Below, piece after piece: positions 37,419-45,668 of a stretch of DNA of 64,000 nt (the stretch's first letter is position 1; each line of letters opens with the position of its first letter). Made by a program: the position numbers and the translations under genes. The DNA is taken from positions 806,001 through 870,000 of the forward strand of contig NZ_NPDM01000001.1 in the NCBI RefSeq assembly GCF_002812085.1. The letters run 5' to 3'. Source of the DNA: Leptospira levettii (GTDB lineage Bacteria; Spirochaetota; Leptospiria; Leptospirales; Leptospiraceae). The notes beneath the pieces were generated by a model. That model worked only from the letters and a program-made list of their open reading frames with translations, did not search any database and was not told where the DNA came from.

Positions 37419-39962
37419 CTATTTAATTTCTTTCAGCACCGTCTTTGTTGGCATTCGAAAGAAACTAAAGAGTCCTAACGTATACAACGTCACTGTCACA
37501 AAACAAATTCCAAAAAATACCAAACTCAGTTGTCCATAAGGATACACACTACGAAGTTCCAATACGGATCTATTTAATATCTCATTGGATCCCACGGCAT
37601 ACACAAGTCCGAGGAAAAACGAAATCATTGAAACAAGTAATGCTTCCCTTAGAAAATGTTTACCCATAAAACGACTGTTTGCTCCAATCACACGTAGGAG
37701 AGCAAATTCTCTTTTTCGTTCGGATTGGCTTGCATACAAAGTGGTAAACACTAGCACAAAGGATGCGGCGAGGATAAACATCGTCATCAGTGCCATCATT
37801 TGTGTAACTTTCTCCAAAATTCCCATAAAGGCTTGGATTGTTTTTTCTGTATCAATCACAGTGATATTGGGAAATTGATTCACGATGACCTTTTGTAATT
37901 GGTAACGATCCGTTCCTTGGTCAATGAGTAACGATACAATATAAAACCTAGGAGCTTTTTCCAAAATCCCTCTAGAAAATAACACCACAAAGTTGGGTTT
38001 CATATCCGCCCAATTCACCGAACGAAGGTTAGTGATTTTTCCAGAGACCTCTCTCCCTTGTACATTGAAGGTAAGTTCATCTCCAACACTCGCTTGTAAA
38101 TAAGAGGAAAAATCTCGTTCCACGGAGATTTCATTTTGGCTTGTTTCTTGCCACCAACTCCCCTTAGTCACTTCTTCTGTATCATACAAAGAATCTCGGT
38201 AAGACAAAAAGTATTCACGAGTTCTTGCTGTGGCTCGCCAATTGCGGTCCATTGCATTTTTAATTGTGTCTTCTTTTTTAACAGGTTCTCCATTTACTTT
38301 GGACAAACGTGCTCCTATGACAGGAGCTACATATTGTTTCTCCACAGGGAACTTGGAGATGACTTGCAAGAGTCCCTCTTTTTGTGTTTCACGGATATCG
38401 AGAAGGAACATGTTAGGCCTTCGTTCGATCTCTCTTGCCCCACTTAACTCGAGTAAACTTTCTTGTAAGATGAGAGAGAGTGTTAAGATAAAAAGTGCTG
38501 ATCCAAGTCCAATGATCGAAAGGCGAAGGGCACCTGATTTGCGTGTGACTTTTTTGGTCACAAGACTCCACTCCTTCGATAACCATCCTAATTTTGAAAT
38601 TTTTTGTAGGAAAGTTCCAAAGAGTATGTACAATCCGTACACAAGGAGAGGCAAGGTTAACAAAACAAGTGTAAATAGGATACCTTTAAAAATACTTTCT
38701 GTTTCTAAGATCGCAAGACTTGTGAAAAGAAGGTAAATCAATACAAAGCTACCAAATTGCCAATAGGAAGAGGATAAATTCCCACTTGTTTGTGATTCTA
38801 CTTCTTTGAGTGCCGCTAAAGGTTTTACAGATCTTGTTTCTAAGACAAGTGGAATCGAGATGAGGAGTGGCAAAATCACACCTAACACAACACTCCATAA
38901 GAGAGAAGAAGCGGAAAGTCCAAGGATTACGTTATTCCCTACCGACAAAATCCCACTGATATCTGGTAATAAAGATTGGATGAAAGTTCCAAGTAAAAGT
39001 CCAAACACAGTTCCCAATAACGAAAGGATCAGTATTTCCGAAAATACTAACAAAAGGATCACATTCGGTTTGGCACCAAGGCACATAAGAATTGCGATTT
39101 CATTGCGTTTTTCGAGTAACCTTGTACGAACTGCTGTATACACAGAAATGGCTCCGAGAAAAAATCCAGCAAGAGCAAGAAGAGCCATATAATCAAATGT
39201 GTTTTTGATGAACTGTTGGGATCCAGAATTCACTTCTGTATTGTGATAAATGGTTAAGTCTTCTTTGATAAAGGACTCAAACTCTTTGTCTTTCCAATCC
39301 AAAGTATTGGTTGTTTCAGGGAATTGTAAATAGATCGTATAACGAATGCGACTGCCTCGTTGCACAAGCCCAGTTTGGATCGCAGTGTCTTTGCGAATGA
39401 TAGAACCGGGAGCTGAACCCACAAAGGAACCAACAGCACCTGGTTCTTTTAAAACAACACCTGCAAGGACAAGAAGGCTATCACCCAATCGAACTCGATC
39501 ACCAAGTTTTAGCTTTAAGTTTTCGACAAGAGTAGGATCTAAAAGTACTTGGTTTGGTTTCAGATTCCGATACGCATTTTCTGGTTCGGTTTTCATTTCC
39601 CCATAAAAGGGATAACCCGTTTCAATCCCTTTGATAAAACTGAGAGAATTTTCAGAACCAGATTCATTGGAGATCATGGATAAAAATTGGATCGAAGCAC
39701 TGGTTTTGGCTCCTACCGGAAGGCGATTTTTCAACAAATCCTTAGCAGAATTGGTGATTTCCTGTGGGGACTGTAAGGCAAGATCGGCTCCCATGATGGA
39801 TTTTGCCTCTTTTTTGATGGCATTTGCCGTATTGTCCTTATAGGAATGGATGCCAATCACAGAACCCACACCAAGTGTGATGGAAACAACAATGAGGATA
39901 GAATACCGAAACCGTGAAAAAAGCTCACGTTTTAAGTAAAAACGAAAGAGAGAAGCCTTCAT
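37419..39962 (-). CDS. FtsX-like ABC transporter permease (large, YbbP-type)
   Basis: An 847-residue membrane protein with two FtsX repeats, giving about ten spans. It begins MKASLFRFYLKRELFSRFRYSILIVVSITLGVGS, then a large periplasmic MacB-like domain (about 45-250), a block of spans (about 260-460), a second periplasmic domain (about 500-720) and final spans ending in RMPTKTVLKEIK. The FtsX domains show YTAVRTRLLEKRNEIAILMCLGA and LYASQSERKREFALLRVIGA, the typical cytoplasmic coupling regions. This architecture is that of YbbP. The partner ATPase is encoded just upstream with a 4-base overlap. Such systems move lipids, peptides or lipoproteins out of the membrane. Confidence 0.9.
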   Translation of the reverse strand: MKASLFRFYLKRELFSRFRYSILIVVSITLGVGSVIGIHSYKDNTANAIKKEAKSIMGADLALQSPQEITNSAKDLLKNRLPVGAKTSASIQFLSMISNESGSENSLSFIKGIETGYPFYGEMKTEPENAYRNLKPNQVLLDPTLVENLKLKLGDRVRLGDSLLVLAGVVLKEPGAVGSFVGSAPGSIIRKDTAIQTGLVQRGSRIRYTIYLQFPETTNTLDWKDKEFESFIKEDLTIYHNTEVNSGSQQFIKNTFDYMALLALAGFFLGAISVYTAVRTRLLEKRNEIAILMCLGAKPNVILLLVFSEILILSLLGTVFGLLLGTFIQSLLPDISGILSVGNNVILGLSASSLLWSVVLGVILPLLISIPLVLETRSVKPLAALKEVESQTSGNLSSSYWQFGSFVLIYLLFTSLAILETESIFKGILFTLVLLTLPLLVYGLYILFGTFLQKISKLGWLSKEWSLVTKKVTRKSGALRLSIIGLGSALFILTLSLILQESLLELSGAREIERRPNMFLLDIRETQKEGLLQVISKFPVEKQYVAPVIGARLSKVNGEPVKKEDTIKNAMDRNWRATARTREYFLSYRDSLYDTEEVTKGSWWQETSQNEISVERDFSSYLQASVGDELTFNVQGREVSGKITNLRSVNWADMKPNFVVLFSRGILEKAPRFYIVSLLIDQGTDRYQLQKVIVNQFPNITVIDTEKTIQAFMGILEKVTQMMALMTMFILAASFVLVFTTLYASQSERKREFALLRVIGANSRFMGKHFLREALLVSMISFFLGLVYAVGSNEILNRSVLELRSVYPYGQLSLVFFGICFVTVTLYTLGLFSFFRMPTKTVLKEIK

Positions 39963-40747
39963 CGACTCACCTTCTTTGTTTGTTTAGTCGTTTGTTTCTG
40001 TTTGGTGGTCGTTTTTTGCGAATATGATTTGGACTTAGAGGAACCTTTTCGGCTGACTGAGGATTGTTTATTCTTTGAATCAGAAATGATCTCACCATCC
40101 TTCATTTCCAAAACACGATCTGCTAGTTTTGCAACATCGGGATCATGTGTGACCACTACAAGAGTTGTTCCTTGTTTTTTGTTCCTGTACAATAATAGGT
40201 CTAATATTGTTTTGCTATTTTTATAATCTAAGTTTGCAGTTGGTTCATCTGCAAAAATTATCTTCGGATCGTTAACAAAACTTCGAGCAATGGCAATCCT
40301 TTGCTCTTCTCCACCTGACAGTTGTTTTGGGAAGTGTGTCGCACGGTGAGACATAGACACAGATTCCAAAATGGTTTCTGCTTTTTTTAAGATTTCTTTC
40401 TCGGAAAGTGATGATTTTAAGTACAATGGAATCCCAACATTTTCAATTGCATTGAGTCCAGGCAATAATTGGAAGTTTTGAAAGATAAATCCAATTTGAT
40501 CGACACGTATGTCAGCGAGTTTTGATTCATTTTGTTTGGTGAGATCAATTCCATCGAGTGAAACGATCCCAGTATCAGGTTTATCAAGGCCAGCTGCAAC
40601 ACCAAGAAGAGTGGATTTACCTGATCCAGAAGGGCCGATAATCGCTACAAATTCACCAGTTTCCATACGAAATGAAATATTTTTCAACACATCAATCGTT
40701 TCTTCTTCATTGTGAAATGATTTGAACACATTTTTAAATTCTAACAC
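39959..40747 (-). CDS. ABC transporter ATP-binding protein (LolD/YbbA type) with basic Ser/Lys/Thr-rich tail
   Basis: A 262-residue ATPase. Walker A is GPSGSGKST (about 38-46), the Q-loop is IGFIFQNFQLLPGLNAIENVGIPL, the signature is LSGGEEQRIAIARSF and Walker B is IIFADEPTANLD, followed by the His switch VVTHDPDVAKLADR. Together with the FtsX-like permease it forms a MacB/LolCDE-type exporter. The last 35 residues are unusual: a tail of Ser, Lys, Thr and Gln (SVSRKGSSKSKSYSQKTTTK), low in complexity and basic, absent from typical LolD. The tail may bind another partner or membrane lipids. The gene overlaps the permease by 4 bases (ATGA). Confidence 0.92.
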   Translation of the reverse strand: MLEFKNVFKSFHNEEETIDVLKNISFRMETGEFVAIIGPSGSGKSTLLGVAAGLDKPDTGIVSLDGIDLTKQNESKLADIRVDQIGFIFQNFQLLPGLNAIENVGIPLYLKSSLSEKEILKKAETILESVSMSHRATHFPKQLSGGEEQRIAIARSFVNDPKIIFADEPTANLDYKNSKTILDLLLYRNKKQGTTLVVVTHDPDVAKLADRVLEMKDGEIISDSKNKQSSVSRKGSSKSKSYSQKTTTKQKQTTKQTKKVSR

Positions 40748-41048
40748 TAGGTTTTTCCCCCAAACTATTTACCGTCTAACACATAACGCATGACTAATAT
40801 CGGGCATTTATTCAATAAAATGCCACCTAACAATGATTTTTCAATTTTTTTGATTACAGTTATCTTTTTTTTAATTCTCATTTTCGTTCCAACTCTATTG
40901 CACCTCGGCAAAAAAAAATTTAGAAAAATTTCCTTATCTTTTTGTGTGTACATCCTAATTTTTTTTGACCCCAAAGGGTGGGTTTCATATAAAGTAACTT
41001 CATCGTAGTGTTTCCCCTCTCCCGTTTTTTGGGGATTTTTGGGAAGTT
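40748..41048. other. Intergenic region, no secure gene
   Basis: About 300 bases between the ABC exporter operon and the small zinc-ribbon gene. A plus-strand frame at 40790-41008 would give a 72-residue protein with two hydrophobic stretches (around DFSIFLITVIFFLILIFVP and ISLSFCVYILIFF), but its start lacks a ribosome-binding site and the composition is that of AT-rich noise, so I do not call it. The stretch must contain promoters for both flanking units; I could not fix one. Confidence 0.5.
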
Positions 41049-41273
41049 ATGAACAGCACTGTCGATAAGCGGACTCATACAGGTAAATATAGAATGCTCG
41101 AATGCAATACAAAGATAAATACTGCAGACTTTATGAATGTGAAAATCAACAATCTTAAACCTTGTGCGGAATGTGGCTCCGTCACTACCCTTTATCAATA
41201 CAATCTCTGCAAAGTTTGTTTGTCCAAGAGTTTCAAAAAGCTTGTAAAAATCATCGACTCCGTGAGAAAGTAG
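41049..41273 (+). CDS. Small zinc-ribbon protein upstream of leuS
   Basis: A 74-residue protein. After a variable start it has NNLKPCAECGSVTTLYQYNLCKVC followed by a basic helix SKSFKKLVKIIDSVRK. The CAEC and CKVC pairs, 14-15 residues apart, would make one zinc ribbon, so nucleic acid or protein binding is plausible. GGGAAG precedes the ATG closely; a second ATG 15 codons on is an alternative start. Its last codons form the 5' arm of a hairpin that also covers the start codon of leuS, 30 bases on. I do not recognise a named family. Confidence 0.6.
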   Translation: MNSTVDKRTHTGKYRMLECNTKINTADFMNVKINNLKPCAECGSVTTLYQYNLCKVCLSKSFKKLVKIIDSVRK

Positions 41274-41305
41274 AATTAACTACACTTTCTCTACGTTAGT
41301 CGATG
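41252..41305 (+). promoter_or_regulatory. Long imperfect hairpin covering the leuS start codon
   Basis: CATCGACT (41252-41259) pairs with AGTCGATG (41298-41305); inside it CGT pairs with ACG, GAGAAAG (41264-41270) with CTTTCTC (41285-41291), and TAG (41271-41273) with CTA (41280-41282), with a 6-base loop and small bulges. About 21 base pairs form. The ATG of leuS (41303-41305) lies in the 3' arm, and no ribosome-binding site is visible ahead of it. No T-run follows, so it is not an intrinsic terminator. A role in leuS translation control is inference. Confidence 0.5.
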
Positions 41306-43906
41306 AATTATCCATTCCAAGATATTGAACAAAAATGGCAAAAATACTGGGACGACCACCAGACCTTTCGCACAAACTCACACTCATCCAAACCTAAATA
41401 CTATTGTTTAGACATGTTTCCTTACCCAAGTGGTGCAGGCCTTCACGTTGGCCACCCAGAAGGATACACAGCCACTGACATCATTTCAAGACTCAAACGT
41501 ATGGAAGGATACGAGGTTCTCCACCCCATGGGTTGGGACGCATTTGGTCTACCCGCAGAACGATATGCGATGACAACGGGCATTCACCCACGTACCACCA
41601 CAAAAAATAACATCAATACCTTCCGACGCCAAATCAAAAGCCTTGGACTTTCGTATGACTGGGAACGGGAAATTTCCACCACTCACCCCGATTATTACCG
41701 TTGGACCCAATGGATTTTTTTACAGATCTACAATTCCTACTTTGACCGAAAACAAAACAAAGCCGTACCCATTGAAACCCTTATCAAAACCTTTGAAAAT
41801 GAGGGTTCGCAAGTATTTGAAGGAATTGAACTTCCCAAAGGAATCCAATTTACAGGTTCTGAATGGAAATCCAAATCTCGGAAAGAAAAAGAGGACATTT
41901 TGTCCCATTTCCGATTGGTGTACGAAGCTAATATCCCAGTGAATTGGTGTGAGGCACTCGGAACGGTTCTTGCGAACGAAGAAGTAGAAGAATGGACATC
42001 CAAAGGGTATTCTGTCGAACGAAAACCCATGCGCCAGTACATGATGCGCATCACTTCTTACGCAGAACGATTATTAAGTGATTTATCTTTATGTGAATGG
42101 CCACCATCCACACTTGAGATGCAAAGGAACTGGATTGGGAAGTCGGAAGGATTAGAACTCAATTTCCATGTTCCTTCCTTAAAAAAAGACATCACTGTTT
42201 ACACAACTCGTCCTGATACCATTTTTGGTGCCACTTATCTTGTCCTTGCCCCAGAACATCCATTGGTTGCAGAACTCACAACTGCAGAACAAAAAAAAGC
42301 AGTCGAATCTTACCAAAAAGATTGTTCTTTAAAAAGTGATCTAGAAAGAACCGAACTTAATAAAGACAAAACAGGTGTATACACTGGATCTTATGCTAGT
42401 TTGCCAACGGATCCTTCCGTCAATGTTCCTATATACATCTCTGACTATGTATTAATCTCATACGGAACTGGTGCGATTATGGCGGTTCCAGCTCACGACC
42501 AAAGAGACTATGACTTTGCCGTGAAATTCCAACTTCCCATCAAACAAGTGATTGATGGAAAAATGGAACCAAATCTTGCCTTTGATTCCAAAGAATCAGT
42601 TTGTATCAACTCTTCTTCCGCAGAAGTGCAGTTAGATGGAAAGTCATACAAAGATGCGTTCCAAACCATGGTTGTTTGGGCAGAGAAAAAATCTGTAGGA
42701 CGTAAAAAAATCCAATTCAAACTCAGAGATTGGCTTTTTGCAAGGCAAAGGTATTGGGGTGAACCCATCCCTCTTGTGCATTTTGAAGATGGAACCCCAA
42801 AGGCATTATCAGATTCAGAATTACCATTGGTATTACCAGACCTAGAAGAGTTTAAACCTTCTGGAACAGGGGAATCTCCTCTTGCACTTGCGAAAGACTG
42901 GCTTGTTTATAAAGACCCAGTCACTGGTGAAATTGGAAAACGAGAAACCAATACAATGCCACAGTGGGCAGGTTCCTGTTATTATTACCTTCGATATATC
43001 GATCCAAGAAACAATGAGAAACTAATTGATCCAACACTTGAAAAGATGTGGATGCCAGTAGAAGTGTATGTCGGTGGAGCAGAACATGCCGTATTACACT
43101 TGTTATACTCAAGATTTTGGCATAAAATCCTTTTTGATTTGGGTCATGTATCCACACCAGAACCATTTAAAAAATTAGTCCACCAAGGTCTCATCCTTGG
43201 AGAAGACAAAGGCAAAATGTCCAAGTCACGAGGAAACGTTGTCAATCCAGATGATGTAGTCTCTGAATATGGTGCTGATACCCTAAGACTCTTTGAAATG
43301 TTTATGGGACCTTTTGAGATGTCCAAACCCTGGAGTAAAAATGGTGTGGATGGTGTTTTTCGATTTTTAAATCGAGTATGGCGACTCTTTCACTCAGGGG
43401 AAAACGAAACTTTTTTTGTAGAAGACATTGAACCTAATGAAGCAGAGCTAAAAACCCTACATCGTACCATTAAAAAAGTAAAAGACGATATCGATGGTTT
43501 TTCATTTAACACTGCAGTTTCCCAAATGATGATCTTCATCAATGAGTTCACAAGTAATCCGAGAAAACCTAAAAAAGTATTAGAACCATTTGTTTTGGCA
43601 TTGTCTCCTTTTGCACCCCACCTAGCAGAAGAACTATGGGCAAAATTAGGACACAAGGAATCTCTAACTTACCATCCGTATCCAAAATGGGAAGAAAAGT
43701 ATCTAATAGATGCTAATATCACCATCGTTGTCCAAGTGAATGGTAAAATGCGTGGGGAATTTTTAGCACCTAGAGACATCGAAGAAAAAGAAGCCTTATC
43801 CCTTGCAAAAGAAGTGGAAAAGGCAAAACCTTTCTGGGTCGGAAAAGAAATCAAAAAAGAAATTTATGTCAAAGGCAAACTCGTCAACATTGTAGTTGCG
43901 GGTTAA
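41303..43906 (+). CDS. leuS: Leucine--tRNA ligase
   Basis: An 867-residue class Ia aminoacyl-tRNA synthetase that charges tRNA-Leu. The HIGH-type motif is in MFPYPSGAGLHVGHPEG (about 38-54) and the KMSKS loop is GKMSKSRGNVV (about 637-647). The CP1 editing domain is present with YTTRPDTIFGATYLVLAPEHPLV and GTGAIMAVPAHDQRDYDFA. The C-terminus ends KGKLVNIVVAG, as expected for bacterial LeuRS. Length is normal and no lesion is seen. A diverged copy of the last 16 codons lies 1.1 kb downstream. The start sits inside a hairpin; no Shine-Dalgarno motif is visible. Confidence 0.97.
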   Translation: MNYPFQDIEQKWQKYWDDHQTFRTNSHSSKPKYYCLDMFPYPSGAGLHVGHPEGYTATDIISRLKRMEGYEVLHPMGWDAFGLPAERYAMTTGIHPRTTTKNNINTFRRQIKSLGLSYDWEREISTTHPDYYRWTQWIFLQIYNSYFDRKQNKAVPIETLIKTFENEGSQVFEGIELPKGIQFTGSEWKSKSRKEKEDILSHFRLVYEANIPVNWCEALGTVLANEEVEEWTSKGYSVERKPMRQYMMRITSYAERLLSDLSLCEWPPSTLEMQRNWIGKSEGLELNFHVPSLKKDITVYTTRPDTIFGATYLVLAPEHPLVAELTTAEQKKAVESYQKDCSLKSDLERTELNKDKTGVYTGSYASLPTDPSVNVPIYISDYVLISYGTGAIMAVPAHDQRDYDFAVKFQLPIKQVIDGKMEPNLAFDSKESVCINSSSAEVQLDGKSYKDAFQTMVVWAEKKSVGRKKIQFKLRDWLFARQRYWGEPIPLVHFEDGTPKALSDSELPLVLPDLEEFKPSGTGESPLALAKDWLVYKDPVTGEIGKRETNTMPQWAGSCYYYLRYIDPRNNEKLIDPTLEKMWMPVEVYVGGAEHAVLHLLYSRFWHKILFDLGHVSTPEPFKKLVHQGLILGEDKGKMSKSRGNVVNPDDVVSEYGADTLRLFEMFMGPFEMSKPWSKNGVDGVFRFLNRVWRLFHSGENETFFVEDIEPNEAELKTLHRTIKKVKDDIDGFSFNTAVSQMMIFINEFTSNPRKPKKVLEPFVLALSPFAPHLAEELWAKLGHKESLTYHPYPKWEEKYLIDANITIVVQVNGKMRGEFLAPRDIEEKEALSLAKEVEKAKPFWVGKEIKKEIYVKGKLVNIVVAG

Positions 43907-43924
43907 AATACGATAAATAATCTC

Positions 43925-43953
43925 TTGCAATCTAACACAGATCCCATTCTAGT
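43925..43953 (+). promoter_or_regulatory. Promoter of the propeller lipoprotein gene
   Basis: TTGCAA (43925-43930), 17-base spacer, TCTAGT (43948-43953). A GAGG ribosome-binding site (43979-43982) follows before the proposed GTG start. The element lies in the short gap after leuS. Confidence 0.4.
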
Positions 43954-43988
43954 AATGGAGGTTTGATTTAAATTTTTTGAGGTGTCTC

Positions 43989-45026
43989 GTGTTCAATTGT
44001 AGTTTTCTATTTCGTTTCTCTTCCTTATCATTTGTATTTTATTTCCTATTTTATTCTTGTTCTTCGAAATCAAATAACGATTCTCGCACTTTCTTAGAAG
44101 CCTTACTTTTATTAAATGCGTCAAAAACATGTGAAACTTCCCCCGAGTCATGTTCAATCAGTAGTTTTACTTTGGCCCAAGCCACAGAGGCAAATGTTTG
44201 GGCAGGGATTTTGTTTGCTTCCAATCAATTTGTTGCTGTTTCACAAGATGGAACCAATCGAGTGATGACCTCTAACGATGGAATTACTTGGACAGCAAGA
44301 TCAGCTTCTGAAGCAAACCAATGGCTCAGCGTTGCTTATGGTAACAATATTTATGTAGCTGTTGCAAATAGTGGAACAAATCGAATCATGAGCTCCTCTG
44401 ATGGCATCACTTGGACTGCACGCACTAGTCCAAGTAGTACTTTTGATTGGGTTACGTTTGGAAATGGAATCTTTGTTGCGGTCGCAAGTGGAGGAAGCTG
44501 GGCAACTTCAACAGATGGTATCACTTGGACAACCCGAACAAACCCAGGTGCTTCTGCATGGCACAGTGTAACTTTCGGAAACAATCTATTTGTAGCTGTG
44601 GCAGGAAGTGGGACCAACAGAGTTGCTACATCAACTGACGGAATCAATTGGACGCTCCAAACATCGGCTGAACTAAACGACTGGCGCTCTGTCACCTATG
44701 GAAAAGGAAAATTTGTTGCGGTTGCTAGAACAGGTACAAATCGAGTGATGACATCAACTGATGGAATCAATTGGACTCCCCATGCATCATCAGAACAAAA
44801 TGAATGGTATGAAGTTATGTATGGAAATGGATTGTTTATGGCCGCATCATTTACGGGTAACAATCGAATTATGACATCCACAGATGGAATTTCTTGGACT
44901 GCACGAGCAACAGCAGCTAACAATTCCTGGAAAGGAATTGCTTTTGGAAAAGACACTTGGGTAATCGTATCGATTGATGGGACTGGAACCAATCGAGTAC
45001 AATATGCTACTTGGAGAAAGAATTAA
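43989..45026 (+). CDS. Seven-blade beta-propeller lipoprotein
   Basis: A roughly 345-residue exported protein. I prefer the GTG at 43989 because GAGG lies 6 bases upstream; a TTG at 43977 would add four residues. The signal sequence ends in LFYSCSSKS, a lipobox. After a Ser/Cys-rich linker come seven repeats of about 40 residues with the pattern W-x-S-V-x-Y/F-G-N-x-x-F-V-A-V-A-x-x-G-T-N-R-V-M-T-S-T-D-G-I-x-W-T. Seven blades close a propeller; the third is four residues short and the seventh lacks the final strand. Such exported propellers often bind proteins or sugars. It sits between leuS and a leuS-like remnant, suggesting that it was acquired. No exact family name is recognised. Confidence 0.75.
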   Translation: MFNCSFLFRFSSLSFVFYFLFYSCSSKSNNDSRTFLEALLLLNASKTCETSPESCSISSFTLAQATEANVWAGILFASNQFVAVSQDGTNRVMTSNDGITWTARSASEANQWLSVAYGNNIYVAVANSGTNRIMSSSDGITWTARTSPSSTFDWVTFGNGIFVAVASGGSWATSTDGITWTTRTNPGASAWHSVTFGNNLFVAVAGSGTNRVATSTDGINWTLQTSAELNDWRSVTYGKGKFVAVARTGTNRVMTSTDGINWTPHASSEQNEWYEVMYGNGLFMAASFTGNNRIMTSTDGISWTARATAANNSWKGIAFGKDTWVIVSIDGTGTNRVQYATWRKN

Positions 45027-45027
45027 T

Positions 45028-45078
45028 TTCAAAAACTATGCTAAAGGGAAACTTATAAACATCGAAGTTACTAGTTAA
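45028..45078 (+). pseudogene. Diverged remnant of the leuS 3' end
   Basis: Bases 45031-45078 match the last 48 bases of leuS (43859-43906) at about 34 positions, without gaps, and end at the same stop codon. Translated, NYAKGKLINIEVTS compares with IYVKGKLVNIVVAG. Many changes are at third codon positions, so it behaves like an old coding copy. It lies directly after the propeller gene stop. Confidence 0.6.
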
Positions 45079-45097
45079 ACTTTTGATTAGCAAACCT

Positions 45098-45565
45098 TTA
45101 CCAACTTATTTGCGGCAAAAAAGAAAATAATAATATTACGAGACCTAGAATTGCAGTTGATATCCAACTGCGTTTGTGGTTTGGAATTGTCTTATTTGTA
45201 TCAGTTTTTTTTAAACGGATCACAATTGCATACACCATGAAAATTCCACACGTCCATTGTAAATGACTTGGGAATATAGAATTCGAAAAGAAAACATTTC
45301 CTAACCAATATAATATTAGTGCAAATGAACATACATATGTTGAATCAAATGCAGCAAACCAGAATCGAATGGAGATTGTTGATAACAAATAAAGGAAAAT
45401 AAGTCCAATCAAAATGGGAAGGAATGCGACCAGTCCATAATAGGCAAATGGGTTCATACCTAAACCAGAAAAAAAAATCCCCAAAGCGAATACAAAGGCA
45501 ATCAAAATTGACTGCATTAAAGATTGTACCACGAACCTTTTCTCGATTGGCCTAAAATAACCCAT
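45098..45565 (-). CDS. Hypothetical membrane protein (five spans)
   Basis: A 155-residue protein with about five hydrophobic stretches: LMQSILIAFVFALGIFFSGLG, YGLVAFLPILIGLIFLYLL, FDSTYVCSFALILYWLGNVFF, WTCGIFMVYAIVI and WISTAILGLVILLFSFLPQ. A basic loop (RLKKTDTNKTIPNHKRSW) separates the last two. No conserved motif is recognised. It is a single gene on the minus strand downstream of the propeller cassette. Confidence 0.6.
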   Translation of the reverse strand: MGYFRPIEKRFVVQSLMQSILIAFVFALGIFFSGLGMNPFAYYGLVAFLPILIGLIFLYLLSTISIRFWFAAFDSTYVCSFALILYWLGNVFFSNSIFPSHLQWTCGIFMVYAIVIRLKKTDTNKTIPNHKRSWISTAILGLVILLFSFLPQISW

Positions 45566-45668
45566 TTCAATTCAAATTCACAGTGAAACTAATCTTCTCT
45601 CTCCGTCCTTGCCAAAATCAATTAACTTTCACAAGATCATGATTAGAAAACAAATAACCTAATTGATT

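Noticed and set aside
38230..38736. 168-residue frame opposite the FtsX-like permease
   Set aside because: Antisense shadow of the permease; no start signal or domain.
40790..41008. 72-residue membrane protein gene
   Set aside because: No ribosome-binding site, AT-rich hydrophobic composition and no family pattern.
44200..45000. CRISPR or transposon-like repeats
   Set aside because: The periodic DNA pattern is explained by protein repeats of the propeller; spacing follows codons and there are no spacers.
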